A stretch of DNA of 64,000 nucleotides from Acinetobacter sp. GSS19 (GCF_028621895.1 NZ_CP117520.1:1488001-1552000); one strand, 5' to 3'; counted from the stretch's first letter, positions 49,284-58,916 are shown. Notes: generated from the sequence alone by a model not told the origin. Numbers and translations: made by a program.

Positions 49284-50003
49284 ATGTCCAAATCATGGAA
49301 AACTATGCCGTCCTCTTCTACCGTTCACAACAGCATTGATACTCGTGCTCAAGACAACCTGAATGTCCTTGAGAAAATGCCTACACGCAGTGTGGGCCGT
49401 AAAGCCACGATCACGAAAGAAGAATTGTTTCAGGCGGCATTGAACCTGATTGGTCCAGAAAAAAGTATCGCTTCACTCAGCCTGCGTGAAGTTGCACGTG
49501 AAGCCGGCATTGCACCCAATAGTTTTTATCGCCATTTCAAAGATGTTGATGAACTGGCTATTGCCCTGATCGATCGTGCCGGCATTGTTCTGCGTCAAAT
49601 TATTCGTGAAGCACGTTTGGAAGCGACTAAACAGAACAGCATTATTCGCAGTTCGGTGGAAATTTTCCTGCAACAACTGGATGCTGATGAAGGCAACCTG
49701 AGTTTATTGCTGCGTGAAGGGTATACAGGCTCTTCCTCCTACAAACAGGCAGTGGAACGCCAACTGAATTTTTTTCAGCAAGAATTACAAGAAGATTTGG
49801 TTCGCTTGGAGCAACTGCACAACAATAAACTGTATCGTCCAGAACTGGCTGCCAAAGCCATTACCCAACTGGTCTTCCATATGGGTGCCAAAGTGATTGA
49901 TCTGGATCAAAATGAACGTCGAGTCGTGGCAGAACAAACCATGATGATGATCCGCATGATTCTGGAAGGCGCACGTCATTTACATGAGGAACCAAACGCT
50001 TAA
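49284..50003 (+). CDS. TetR-family regulator, DesT/FabR-like
   Basis: Protein of up to 239 aa. The TetR helix-turn-helix is at about residues 40-90 (LSLREVAREAGIAPNSFYRHFKDVDELAIALID), closely resembling FabR/DesT. DesT represses the acyl-CoA desaturase operon and senses the saturated to unsaturated acyl-CoA ratio. Here the gene is divergent from a reductase-desaturase operon, as in Pseudomonas. In-frame ATGs at 49305 and 49377 give shorter forms; the latter (208 aa) matches DesT length best and avoids the -10 box problem. Confidence 0.9.
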   Translation: MSKSWKTMPSSSTVHNSIDTRAQDNLNVLEKMPTRSVGRKATITKEELFQAALNLIGPEKSIASLSLREVAREAGIAPNSFYRHFKDVDELAIALIDRAGIVLRQIIREARLEATKQNSIIRSSVEIFLQQLDADEGNLSLLLREGYTGSSSYKQAVERQLNFFQQELQEDLVRLEQLHNNKLYRPELAAKAITQLVFHMGAKVIDLDQNERRVVAEQTMMMIRMILEGARHLHEEPNA

Positions 50004-50011
50004 ACGCGATA

Positions 50012-50039
50012 ACAAAAAGCGCCCGAAGGCGCTTTTTTA
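50012..50039. terminator. Bidirectional terminator between the TetR-family gene and rapA
   Basis: AAAAAGCGCC / GGCGCTTTTT stem with a 4-base CGAA loop and T-runs, between convergent genes. Confidence 0.9.
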
Positions 50040-50051
50040 TGCTCTGCAGTA

Positions 50052-52889
50052 TTATGGTTTAACCACCACCAGAACCTGAATGGCTTCCGGTGTCACGGCT
50101 AAACCGTTTAACAGGCTCAGACCTTCTTGTTGCAGCTTTTGTAAACGGTCAATTTCATCCTGACGAATGCTCGGGTTGAACTGTTTCAGATAGTTCAAAC
50201 GATCGATTTCATATTGCCACTTGCTGCCATAGATCTCTTTCGCCTGCTGTTTCAGACCATCCAATGAACCGCGTGCAATTTCCAGTGCCTGTGTATATCG
50301 TTGTTCGATCACTTCTCGGCGTGCTTTTACCACCTGACGGCAGCTATTGCCATCTAAATGATGCAAGTACGGTTTCAAAATGGTTGGATCGATTTTAGCA
50401 GAGAGATCCTGACCATTTTCACTGAGCAAGACACGAATCAACTGTTGTGGCAAGCTGGCCGGTAGATTCAAGGCTCTCGGTGCGATCACATCAACCTTAA
50501 ACCAGACTTCAAGCAGCACGGTCCCTTGTTTCAAGGCATTGGATTTGAGCAGTGCAACATTGGTACTGCCAAAGGCCTGGGTTTGCATCATTTCCATGAC
50601 GCTTTCGATAAATGGATGCTCAAGGGTGAGATATTGTGCATCTTCACGAATCTGAGCCTGATCACGATAAAAGGTCGCAGTCATGCCTTCTTCATCCAGC
50701 GTCAGACCTTGCACCTGCATCTGGTCGGTCGGCTTGATGATTACCGTACCATTGCTTTGCTCATCAAAATCGATATTGGTGGCGGCCATGAAGCGTTTAA
50801 CAAACATCGGCAACAGGGTGTTGTCATCATAATCTTCCAGTGCCTGCACAATTTCTTGCGCTACCACAGGACGGCATGAGTTGTATTCGAGCAAACGGTC
50901 ACGTCCAGCCTGCAGTTCGACTTCAAGTGCCTGACGCTGAGTATTCACTTCTTCCAGTAAATCTTCAAACACCTGACCTTGATCAGACAACAGACAGTCT
51001 TTCAGATCGACAATAAAGTTTTCCTGCAAGGTCTGCGCCGTTGGTGAAATATTACTGAAAATGTTCAAAGCTTCGTTGTACCAGCGGAACATGCGTTCTT
51101 GCGCAGTTCCAATCAGATAAGGCACATGAATCTGGATACGGTTTTGCTGACCAATACGGTCCAGACGGCCAATACGCTGCTCGAGCACATCTGGATTGGC
51201 AGGTAAATCAAACAGGATCAGATCCGAAGCAAACTGGAAGTTACGCCCTTCTGAACCAATTTCAGAACAGAGCAGGATTTGTGCACCATAACTTTCTTCT
51301 GCAAAGTATGCAGCCGCCTGATCACGTTCCAACAGACTCATGCCTTCATGGAACATGGCAGTACGGATACCGGCATGCAAGCGCAAGGCATTTTCCAATG
51401 CTTCCACTACAGGTCCACTACGGGCAATCAACAAGACTTTTTTATGCTTGAGTTCTTTGCGCAGGATGTCCATTAGCCATGGCACACGCGGATCAGTCTG
51501 CATCCATGAGCCATCAAGCTGCGATTCTTCTGGCCACATCTGCTCGCGCATTTTGCCGTCTTTCGACCAGTTTTCTGGCGCCGGCAGTGGCGCAGGCTGA
51601 CAGTCACGCCCCGGGAATCCCTGAATCGCTTCACGGGTATTACGGAACAGGATACGGCCTGTTCCATGACGATCCAACAATTCATGAATCGCACGGAAAC
51701 GCTGTTCTGGCTGGTCTTCAATACGATGACCCAACAAACCTTCCAAAGCTGCCAAATGCTGTTCGCTCAGAGGCTGGTCAGACATCAACACTTCAGCAAT
51801 TTTTGCCGTGTGTTGGTATTGTTCTTCTTCATCCAGGAAGCGGTCTAACGAGCTAAAACGTTGCGGATCGAGCAAACGTAGACGGGCAAAATGACTTTCC
51901 ACCCCGAGCTGCTCTGGAGTTGCAGTCAGTAACAATACACCCGGAGTCAGTTGAGCCAACTCTTCTACCAGGTCATAGCGGTCATTGCCACCGTCCTCTT
52001 CGTTCCACATCAAGTGATGCGCTTCATCCACCACCAGCAGATCAAAGCCGGCTTCAACGGCCTGCTCACGCAAGTCCTCATGGTCAATCATCAGATCGAC
52101 ACTGGCCAGGATACATTGCTCGGTCAGGAACGGATTCTGTTCCGGATCGTGTTCCTTAATGGCTGCGGTACGCACCAAATCAAAAATCGAGAACTGCAGA
52201 TTGAAACGGCGACGCATTTCAATCATCCACTGATATTGCAGTGAATCCGGTACCAAAATCAGTACGCGTTCAGCACGGCCGGTTTTCAGTTGCTGGTGAA
52301 TGATCAGACCCGCTTCAATGGTTTTACCCAAGCCAACTTCATCGGCCAAAAGCACACGCGGTGCAAAACGCTTACCCACTTCATGCGCGATATACAGCTG
52401 ATGCGGAATCAAACCGACGCGTGGTCCAACCAGACCGCGTAACGGACTGGTCTGCATCTGGGCCTGCATTTGCATGGCCTCAATACGCAGGTCATACCAT
52501 TCTTTATAATCGATCTGGCTGGCCAACAGACGGTCGAGCGGTTTGGATAACTGGATTTGTGCGCCAATCCGGGTTTCATTCAGGGCCTTACGTTCCTGTT
52601 CACCATCTTCAAGTGTACGCACCACATGATAACGGACCACGCCCTGCTGCTCTTCGAGTGACTCGACCATCCACAGGTTGCCTTCCTGATCGTGGACTTC
52701 ATCTTGCGGGTTAAAGATAATTCGCGATAAAGGTGCATTATTGCGGGCATAGACCCGGGTTTCATCACTTTTGGGGAATAAAATGCTGATGGAACGCTCA
52801 TCCACATCAATAAGAACCCCTAGACCGAGTTCCGTTTCTGTATCTGATAGCCAACGCTGACCAATAGCAAATTGCTGCAATTTTTCCAC
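50052..52889 (-). CDS. rapA: RNA polymerase-associated ATPase RapA
   Basis: SWI2/SNF2-type ATPase of 945 aa that binds RNA polymerase and promotes its recycling. N-terminal Tudor-like domains are followed by Walker A at about 182-190 (LADEVGLGKTIEAGL) and the DEAH box at 288-291 (VVDEAHHLMW). The helicase C-terminal domain has FQFASDLILFDLPANPD and RIGRLDRIGQ near 595-620. Length and domain order match E. coli RapA (968 aa). Monocistronic, AAGAT-type ribosome-binding site. Confidence 0.96.
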   Translation of the reverse strand: MEKLQQFAIGQRWLSDTETELGLGVLIDVDERSISILFPKSDETRVYARNNAPLSRIIFNPQDEVHDQEGNLWMVESLEEQQGVVRYHVVRTLEDGEQERKALNETRIGAQIQLSKPLDRLLASQIDYKEWYDLRIEAMQMQAQMQTSPLRGLVGPRVGLIPHQLYIAHEVGKRFAPRVLLADEVGLGKTIEAGLIIHQQLKTGRAERVLILVPDSLQYQWMIEMRRRFNLQFSIFDLVRTAAIKEHDPEQNPFLTEQCILASVDLMIDHEDLREQAVEAGFDLLVVDEAHHLMWNEEDGGNDRYDLVEELAQLTPGVLLLTATPEQLGVESHFARLRLLDPQRFSSLDRFLDEEEQYQHTAKIAEVLMSDQPLSEQHLAALEGLLGHRIEDQPEQRFRAIHELLDRHGTGRILFRNTREAIQGFPGRDCQPAPLPAPENWSKDGKMREQMWPEESQLDGSWMQTDPRVPWLMDILRKELKHKKVLLIARSGPVVEALENALRLHAGIRTAMFHEGMSLLERDQAAAYFAEESYGAQILLCSEIGSEGRNFQFASDLILFDLPANPDVLEQRIGRLDRIGQQNRIQIHVPYLIGTAQERMFRWYNEALNIFSNISPTAQTLQENFIVDLKDCLLSDQGQVFEDLLEEVNTQRQALEVELQAGRDRLLEYNSCRPVVAQEIVQALEDYDDNTLLPMFVKRFMAATNIDFDEQSNGTVIIKPTDQMQVQGLTLDEEGMTATFYRDQAQIREDAQYLTLEHPFIESVMEMMQTQAFGSTNVALLKSNALKQGTVLLEVWFKVDVIAPRALNLPASLPQQLIRVLLSENGQDLSAKIDPTILKPYLHHLDGNSCRQVVKARREVIEQRYTQALEIARGSLDGLKQQAKEIYGSKWQYEIDRLNYLKQFNPSIRQDEIDRLQKLQQEGLSLLNGLAVTPEAIQVLVVVKP

Positions 52890-53030
52890 CTTTATCTTAA
52901 GTTAGGACTACATCTGATCATTCAGACGGTACGTACACGTTGCACGGTGTAGTCTTTTTTCAGCATTCTATTTTGACACAACCACTCATGAAAAGTGAGT
53001 AGATTCAGTCATCATAAAATGGTTGTTACA

Positions 53031-53675
53031 TTAAAACGGCGCTGCACAGTAAAAGTTCAGCATTTCATCGCTCTGAGGATGTGCGAAACTTAACTGTTCC
53101 GCATGTAAACATAAACGGGGCGTCAATTCCTGCTGCTCAGGCTGAGCATACAAGGTATCTCCTACAATCGGATGACCTAAATACTGCATATGCACACGCA
53201 ACTGATGCGAGCGTCCGGTAATCGGCGTCAGCTTGACACGGGTGACTGGCTGATCGTGCAGAGTAAAATGCTCAATTGCCTGCCAATGGGTCAATGCCGG
53301 TTTCGCTGCGGTCGGATCCGCGATATGCAGGGGGGGCCGTGTCGGATCATAGACCACAGGAACATCGATGGTTCCTTCACCGGTCAAATGCCCCGCCACC
53401 AGAGCGTGGTAGGTTTTCTCGGTCTGGCGTTCCTGAAACTGGCGGGAAATTCGGTTCTGTCCCAAACGGGTGAGACCAAAAACCAGAATACCTGAGGTAT
53501 CCCGATCCAGACGATGAATTAATAAGGTTTTGGGTTCTAAAGCGACAAGACGGGTTAACACACTGTCTTGCAGGTCTTCACCTTTGCCGGGCACGCTGAG
53601 GATACCAGAGGGTTTATGGATCACCATAAAGTCTTCATCACGATGAATCAGGTGTTCGGTTAGAAAATTAGGCAA
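53031..53675 (-). CDS. RluA-family pseudouridine synthase
   Basis: Protein of about 215 aa. The catalytic Asp lies in HRLDRDTSGILVFG near residue 55, and RVKLTPITGRSHQLRVHMQYLGHPIVGD near residue 165 is the family C-terminal block. It isomerises uridines in rRNA or tRNA; the exact target cannot be read from the sequence. I place the start at a TTG (53675) preceded by GGA, because the 27 codons upstream to an ATG at 53756 do not look like the family. Confidence 0.85.
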   Translation of the reverse strand: MPNFLTEHLIHRDEDFMVIHKPSGILSVPGKGEDLQDSVLTRLVALEPKTLLIHRLDRDTSGILVFGLTRLGQNRISRQFQERQTEKTYHALVAGHLTGEGTIDVPVVYDPTRPPLHIADPTAAKPALTHWQAIEHFTLHDQPVTRVKLTPITGRSHQLRVHMQYLGHPIVGDTLYAQPEQQELTPRLCLHAEQLSFAHPQSDEMLNFYCAAPF

Positions 53676-53802
53676 TGTTCTATTCCAAAGGTGATTTCGA
53701 AAACGAGCCGGCAATAATAAAAATCTTAGCCCAGAATTACAATGCAAAATCAGCAAATCTGCTCAAGTTTTTCTGCTTTTCACCAAAAAGCATGACTCGA
53801 CT

Positions 53803-54519
53803 TTAACGCTGCGGATGCAATGGCAATTGTTGCAGTAACGCCTGCAAGTTTGGACGCTGCAAAAAATCCTCATAGCTAATATTCGCTCCGTTGGCACGCC
53901 ATAGGCCAATCAGAGTTACCATGGCCACTGAGTCTAGACCATACTCACGTAAATCAGTCGCTAGATCTATTTCCATCGGGTGTAAATCCAGCTGTTCCGC
54001 CACGGCCAACAAAATGCCCTTTTCGGATAGAATCTGTTCAGCAGGTGCACTCAGGGACCAGAGACGAGTCAGACTATAAGTATTCATATGATGAATCTGT
54101 TGCTGACTCATCGAATCAATCCACTGGATATGCTGCTCGACGCTACTGGCCAAAACTGCGTCATCCACCACACAGACCTGCTCTGTCACACTATGCACAT
54201 GTCTTAACACCTGATTAAACAAGCCATCCATCTGGCCGGCCAAGACCAGTTGACTGTCAGCAGCTAAATATTGCCCCAACGCCATCAGTTCTTTTTCTGG
54301 CTGGTCACTGTTAATCGAAAGTACAGGGATTTCCAGCGCCTGGGCTTTTTTCAGCAGACGCTGCAGATGCACCGCCAAATCGCTTTCAGCCCAGCCTGAT
54401 AACTGTTCCAATGCGTTTAGATTCAGCAGGATCAATACACTACGGGAGGACTGAATCGACCATTTGGCCTGACTGGGTGTGAGCTGGATTTTTTTAGGTA
54501 AGGCATACAACATGGTCAT
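53803..54519 (-). CDS. Orphan fusion of degenerate isochorismatase domain and aryl carrier protein
   Basis: Protein of 238 aa. Residues 20-155 align in outline with isochorismatase folds such as EntB/BasF (VLILLNLNALEQL, LVLAGQMDGLFNQVLR), but the catalytic Asp position is Asn (LLNLNAL) and the catalytic Lys block is missing. Residues 160-235 form a phosphopantetheine carrier domain with the attachment Ser197 in REYGLDSVAMV, closest to the aryl carrier domain of EntB. There is no siderophore synthetase, adenylating enzyme or transporter gene nearby. It would need a phosphopantetheinyl transferase from elsewhere. Function unknown. Confidence 0.75.
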   Translation of the reverse strand: MTMLYALPKKIQLTPSQAKWSIQSSRSVLILLNLNALEQLSGWAESDLAVHLQRLLKKAQALEIPVLSINSDQPEKELMALGQYLAADSQLVLAGQMDGLFNQVLRHVHSVTEQVCVVDDAVLASSVEQHIQWIDSMSQQQIHHMNTYSLTRLWSLSAPAEQILSEKGILLAVAEQLDLHPMEIDLATDLREYGLDSVAMVTLIGLWRANGANISYEDFLQRPNLQALLQQLPLHPQR

Positions 54520-54665
54520 TCCAAACAGCAGTAATCAACAGACAATACATTCAGGTCGGACAACTGACCCTTGGCAAAATTTCCTCGCGCGGCAAAAGCA
54601 CTCGAATTTTTATCTTAGAACTGATCAGATAAAATAAATCCACCAGATCAGCACCTTGCTTTCGC

Positions 54666-55082
54666 TTAATCTTGAGCCGCCAAAAACTGTGCAATCGCAA
54701 CTTGGGCAATTTCAGCATCTTCATAGGATTTAACGCCTGAAACACCAAAAGCACCGATGACTTGACCTTGATAAAGAATCGGTTCACCACCTTCCAGCAT
54801 TCCCGAGAAGCTTTGCATGGTGACAAACCCGATCTGGCCTTTTTGAATCAGGCTTTCCAACACTTGTGAAGGAATCCGGCTGAGTGCTGAACAGCGTGCC
54901 TTTTCTACCGCTAGATTGGCAGTCATTGGAGATGCGCCATCTAGACGTTTCATCGCCAGCAGACAGCCCGAATCATCGACCAGTGCAATACTGACATTCC
55001 AGTTTTTCTGTTTGGCGTAATCGACAGCCAACTGCAGCAATTGCTCAGCATCCTGCTCGGTTAAATAGGCTTTGGTTTTCAT
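54666..55082 (-). CDS. GlcG/HbpS-family (DUF336) protein
   Basis: Small protein of 138 aa with the GlcG/HbpS fold: an N-terminal helix (EQDAEQLLQLAVDYAKQ), VSIALVDDSGCLLAMKRLDGA near residue 35, and GGEPILYQGQVIGAFGVSG near 100. Members bind haem or small organic ligands, or act with glycolate oxidase genes. Here it stands alone upstream of the orphan carrier-protein gene and downstream of hemL, so a haem link is only suggestive. Confidence 0.85.
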   Translation of the reverse strand: MKTKAYLTEQDAEQLLQLAVDYAKQKNWNVSIALVDDSGCLLAMKRLDGASPMTANLAVEKARCSALSRIPSQVLESLIQKGQIGFVTMQSFSGMLEGGEPILYQGQVIGAFGVSGVKSYEDAEIAQVAIAQFLAAQD

Positions 55083-55126
55083 TGTTTCATCTCTATATCG
55101 TCAATGCGAATTCAATTAGGTCGACA

Positions 55127-55156
55127 CGAAAAAAGCCCAGAGACTGGGCTTTTTGC
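55127..55156 (-). terminator. hemL terminator
   Basis: AAAAAAGCCCAG / CTGGGCTTTTT stem with a 3-base loop and T-run on the minus strand, about 14 bases past the hemL stop. Confidence 0.92.
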
Positions 55157-55167
55157 TTCCTGCCGGA

Positions 55168-56466
55168 TTATTTCATTTCAGCAAAGGTTTCACGCGCAGC
55201 CTGAATGGTATAAGCAATATCTTCATCACTGTGGGCAGAGGAGATAAAGCCGGCTTCAAAGGCAGAAGGGGCAAAATTCACACCACGCTGCAACATGCCA
55301 TGGAAGAATTCCTTAAATGCTTCCACATCGCAAGCCAGCATGGAATCAAAGCTGGTAATGTCCTCTTGATCGGTAAAATACAAACCAAACATCGCGCCCG
55401 CCTGCTGGGTCTTGAACGGAATGCATGCTTCATCGGCAGCCGCCTGTAATCCGCTCAACAACTTTTCCAATTGCGCAGAGAGATTTTCATAGAAGCCCGG
55501 GGCACGTAAATGCTTAAACATTTCAATCCCGGCGCGCATCGCCAACGGGTTACCGGACAAGGTTCCTGCCTGATACACCTTACCGAGTGGTGCAATGCAT
55601 TGCATGATTTCGCGTTTCCCACCGAAAGCGCCCACTGGCAAACCTGCGCCAATAATCTTGCCCAAAGTGGTCAAGTCCGGTTTGACATTGTAATGCGCCT
55701 GCGCGCCACCTAAGGCCACACGAAAACCGGTCATCACTTCATCAATAATAAACACGGATTTATATTCATCACAGACTTCACGAATCGCTTGCAGGAAACC
55801 TTCCACCGGTTTCACCAGGTTCATGTTGCCCGCCACAGGCTCAACAATCACTCCGGCAATTTCATGGCCGAATTTGGCAAAACATGCTTTTAAGGTTGCA
55901 ATATCGTTATACGGCAAAGTCAGAGTGTGTTTAGCAAAATCAGCCGGTACACCCGCTGAAGTCGCTTCGCCTTCGCCACTGGTCAATAATCCGGAACCGG
56001 CTTTCACCAGTAAAGAATCCGAATGGCCGTGGTAACAGCCTTCAAATTTCACGATCTTGTCACGGCCAGTATAACCACGCGCCAGACGGATCGCGGTCAT
56101 GGTCGCTTCAGTTCCCGAGTTGGTCATACGCACCAGCTCAATCGACGGCATGATTTCACAGATAATATCGGCCAATGTGGTTTCATGAACCGTTGGCGCA
56201 CCAAAGCTCAAACCGTCCTGCGCTGCTTCCTGTACCGCCTTGATAATCGCAGGATGGGCATGACCTAAAATCATCGGTCCCCATGAACCGACATAATCTA
56301 CATAGCGTTTGTCATCTTCATCCCACAAATACGCACCTTGGGCTTTTTTAATGAAGACTGGTGTGCCACCTACCCCGTTAAAGGCACGTACAGGAGAATT
56401 GACACCGCCTGGAATATGTTTATTGGCCTGTTTAAATAACTGTTCTTGCTTTGCAGATAAACTCAT
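55168..56466 (-). CDS. hemL: Glutamate-1-semialdehyde 2,1-aminomutase
   Basis: PLP enzyme of 432 aa that makes 5-aminolevulinate for haem synthesis. It has the N-terminal [10 protein letters not shown] signature, the [22 protein letters not shown] block near residue 120, and the PLP lysine in [18 protein letters not shown] near 268. I use the ATG at 56466, which gives the usual start MSLSAKQ; a codon four positions upstream is also open. Confidence 0.97.
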   Translation of the reverse strand: MSLSAKQEQLFKQANKHIPGGVNSPVRAFNGVGGTPVFIKKAQGAYLWDEDDKRYVDYVGSWGPMILGHAHPAIIKAVQEAAQDGLSFGAPTVHETTLADIICEIMPSIELVRMTNSGTEATMTAIRLARGYTGRDKIVKFEGCYHGHSDSLLVKAGSGLLTSGEGEATSAGVPADFAKHTLTLPYNDIATLKACFAKFGHEIAGVIVEPVAGNMNLVKPVEGFLQAIREVCDEYKSVFIIDEVMTGFRVALGGAQAHYNVKPDLTTLGKIIGAGLPVGAFGGKREIMQCIAPLGKVYQAGTLSGNPLAMRAGIEMFKHLRAPGFYENLSAQLEKLLSGLQAAADEACIPFKTQQAGAMFGLYFTDQEDITSFDSMLACDVEAFKEFFHGMLQRGVNFAPSAFEAGFISSAHSDEDIAYTIQAARETFAEMK

Positions 56467-56513
56467 GGAAAGTCTCAACTGATTTTAAATTCTAAATAAC
56501 GATCAAATCTGGC

Positions 56514-57131
56514 TTAATTTTGGCTAAATAAGTTCGCCCAGGCCTGCACACGTGCAGGAATCTCTGGGGTTGGCAACGCCAGAATATCACTGATCACCGC
56601 ACACAGGTTCGCACCACTTTGCACAACCACCCCGGAATTTTCCACCGTCAGACCACCAATCGCACAAATCGGCAGATCAAACTGTGGACGGGCAGCTTTT
56701 AGCGTTTCAAGGCCGATATGACCCGCTTCAGGCTTGGTTGCTGTTGCATAGATGGCACCAAAAGCCACGTAACTCGCGCCATCCTGTACCGCCTGTTCTG
56801 CCAGTGCAATCGAGTTGGCACAGGTTCGCCCAATGATGGCATCTGCTGGCAAACGGGATCTGGCTTCATAAATTTCGCCATCCGTTTGTCCCAAATGCAC
56901 ACCCAGCCCGAATTGCTCCGCCAGTTGCAGGTTGTCATTAATCAAAAAAGGCACCTGATACTGCTGACAGAGCTGCTGAATGCGTTCGATTTCAGCGGGC
57001 TGATCGGGTAGCGATACTTTTTTGCGACGATATTGCAAGATCGCCACATGGCCGGTTGCGAGCGCAGCCTGGAGTTTTTCCAGTAACAGATCAATCGGAT
57101 GATCATTGGTGATCAGATATAAACCGCGCAT
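56514..57131 (-). CDS. thiE: Thiamine-phosphate synthase
   Basis: TIM-barrel enzyme of 205 aa joining HMP-PP and thiazole phosphate. It has QYRRKKVSL near residue 37, FLINDNLQLAEQFGLGVHLGQTDG near 60, GASYVAFGAIYATATKP near 115, and a phosphate-binding IGGLTVEN near 160. No thiamine pyrophosphate riboswitch is visible upstream, which is unusual but not rare for a lone thiE. Located 36 bases from hemL on the same strand, possibly co-transcribed. Confidence 0.95.
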   Translation of the reverse strand: MRGLYLITNDHPIDLLLEKLQAALATGHVAILQYRRKKVSLPDQPAEIERIQQLCQQYQVPFLINDNLQLAEQFGLGVHLGQTDGEIYEARSRLPADAIIGRTCANSIALAEQAVQDGASYVAFGAIYATATKPEAGHIGLETLKAARPQFDLPICAIGGLTVENSGVVVQSGANLCAVISDILALPTPEIPARVQAWANLFSQN

Positions 57132-57296
57132 AATTCCTCGCCTACCGACAGAAATACAAAAGACCTCGCGAGTATAGCAAAATCAGGCTCATGCTCTCTC
57201 CTCTTACGTTTATTTTATAAGGATTCGCGTGTTTTTCTTCCACATTTAAATGAGAAAACTATCCACGGATGATCAGCACATTCTTTCAGGATCTCT

Positions 57297-57725
57297 TCAG
57301 CCCATAATACCGCGATAGCCCAGATACAACACCAGATAGCGTGATACTTTGGCAATGCTGACCAAAATCAGAAAACGCCACCAGGATTCTTTTAAAAATC
57401 CGGCAATCAAGGTCAAAGGATCACCAATCACCGGTACCCAACTCAGCAATAGCAAACCCGAACCATACTTGGCATACAGCGCTTGGCTCTTAGCAATTTG
57501 CTGAGGCGAAAAAGCAAACCAGCGTTTATGCTGAAAATGCAACAATGAACGCCCCAGATACCAGTTGACTGTCGAACCAAGAATGTTGCCCACTGACGCG
57601 ACCAAAATCAGCAGCCAAGGTGCATAGCCTGAGTAATGCAGGCTTGAAACCAGTACGGCTTCAGACTGTAATGGCAATAAGGTCGCTGCGCCAAAAGCAC
57701 TGAGAAACAGGATCAACAGAATCAT
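57297..57725 (-). CDS. YqaA-type DedA-superfamily membrane protein
   Basis: Protein of 142 aa with about four hydrophobic segments. The blocks FLSAFGAATLLPLQSEAVLV, SVGNILGSTVNWYLGR and SWVPVIGDPLTLIAGFL are typical of YqaA, a short relative of the DedA/SNARE-associated family. These proteins are thought to move lipids or ions; the role of YqaA is unknown. Single gene. Confidence 0.88.
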   Translation of the reverse strand: MILLILFLSAFGAATLLPLQSEAVLVSSLHYSGYAPWLLILVASVGNILGSTVNWYLGRSLLHFQHKRWFAFSPQQIAKSQALYAKYGSGLLLLSWVPVIGDPLTLIAGFLKESWWRFLILVSIAKVSRYLVLYLGYRGIMG

Positions 57726-57770
57726 GCGTGTGTTCGATTCGGTTGATTTAAAGTAGGCGCATCCAACCGA

Positions 57771-58418
57771 TTAGCCACGATATTTACCATAGACTTTCCA
57801 GGTATTGTTGTCCGCCAAGGGATCGCTATAACTGTCACTGCGCTGTTTACGCGGCTTATCGCGAGCGTCCACCAATTGAAAATGTGGCTCCACACTCAGC
57901 ACAATCCCGTTGACATAAAACCGGGTACGCGTGTACTCACTCTGCCCATGCTGGAACACATAAGTGCGCAAATCAATAAATTCACGATGTGCCACTAATG
58001 CAGCCGTATCATCACTGTGCAACCACTGGCTCATCGCCTGCACCTGTTCCGGTTCAAACTGGCCGCACTTGTCGAGCAGACTGGCGATACCACGAAAGGT
58101 TTTCGATTCTTTGGCACGGGTTTTATTGATACGGATGCGATCGACATGAAAATAAAACAGCGGCAGATTCAGATGGCTGGGTAAATGCACGGCATCGAGG
58201 ACTTCGTCTTGCATAAAAGGTTGAAACAGATCCTGAGCCCGTTCAATCAGTCCCTGCCACTGTCGATAGTAACCATCGACCTCATGCTTCTGGCCATAAT
58301 AGATCGGCAACCCTTCCACATGCGCCAACTGCACGGGAGGCCAGATATTCTGTCGCAGTAAGGCAATGTCACTTTTCAGGCTTTGTACCGCAATCGCATC
58401 TTGCATTGGTGCATCCAC
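57771..58418 (-). CDS. Hypothetical cytosolic protein
   Basis: Protein of 215 aa, hydrophilic, with no signal peptide, membrane segment or motif that I recognise. It has several His/Asp/Tyr-rich stretches (FYFHVDRIRINKTRAK, QHGQSEYTRTRFYVNG). Codon use and GC content match its neighbours, and the open frame has no overlapping better candidate, so it is probably real. It lies 45 bases upstream of the YqaA-like gene on the same strand. An ATG at codon 5 is an alternative start. Confidence 0.7.
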   Translation of the reverse strand: MDAPMQDAIAVQSLKSDIALLRQNIWPPVQLAHVEGLPIYYGQKHEVDGYYRQWQGLIERAQDLFQPFMQDEVLDAVHLPSHLNLPLFYFHVDRIRINKTRAKESKTFRGIASLLDKCGQFEPEQVQAMSQWLHSDDTAALVAHREFIDLRTYVFQHGQSEYTRTRFYVNGIVLSVEPHFQLVDARDKPRKQRSDSYSDPLADNNTWKVYGKYRG

Positions 58419-58511
58419 ACATACTTAGGCTATTTTTAGACTACGGCAAAGGTTCAGTTTCTGCAAGGCTTTGCCTATAATAGAGCCTTATTCTTGCGTT
58501 GGAAAATTGCC

Positions 58512-58907
58512 ATGTCTCAAAAAATTGAAGCAACGGATGTCACTGAAGAAGAAGCGCTCAATGCTGTTTTTTTTGAACGTGCTGATGGATTTATCAAACA
58601 GGCCAATGAGTTTTGCCGTCCTCAACCCGGACAGCAGCCGAATCCCGCCGAGTTGCGTGGACAAGTGAGCGCGGCCATGCTGTTTGCAACTGCACGTTTT
58701 AATACTTGGGTGGCTGCCAACAATTTTAAAGATGGCAAGGAAATGCTGGATGCCAAAGATCAGGTGATGGCCTATCTGGTTCAGCAATTCCAGATGATGC
58801 TCGAAGACAATTACGATGAATACTGCGAGCAGTTTGATAACTATCTGCGTTTCCGTAAAAACGAGGAATTTCATCTGCACAAGCATGACCATGATCACGA
58901 GCATTAA
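58512..58907 (+). CDS. DUF3144 family protein with His-rich tail
   Basis: Protein of 131 aa from the ATG at 58512 (open to a TTG at 58494). The central part matches DUF3144: FFERADGFIKQANE, FATARFNTWVA and AYLVQQFQMMLEDNYDEYCEQFDNYL. The family is small, helical and of unknown function. The last 15 residues are rich in His and Asp (LHKHDHDHEH), which could bind metal ions such as Zn, Ni or Co. Confidence 0.85.
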   Translation: MSQKIEATDVTEEEALNAVFFERADGFIKQANEFCRPQPGQQPNPAELRGQVSAAMLFATARFNTWVAANNFKDGKEMLDAKDQVMAYLVQQFQMMLEDNYDEYCEQFDNYLRFRKNEEFHLHKHDHDHEH

Positions 58908-58916
58908 TCGCTCAAA

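Noticed and set aside
54551..54826. Minus-strand open frame of 91 codons overlapping the GlcG/HbpS gene
   Set aside because: It overlaps the GlcG/HbpS coding sequence in another frame and has no family motif or ribosome-binding site.
57132..57296. Thiamine pyrophosphate riboswitch upstream of thiE
   Set aside because: No conserved CUGAGA or ACCUG core elements were found.
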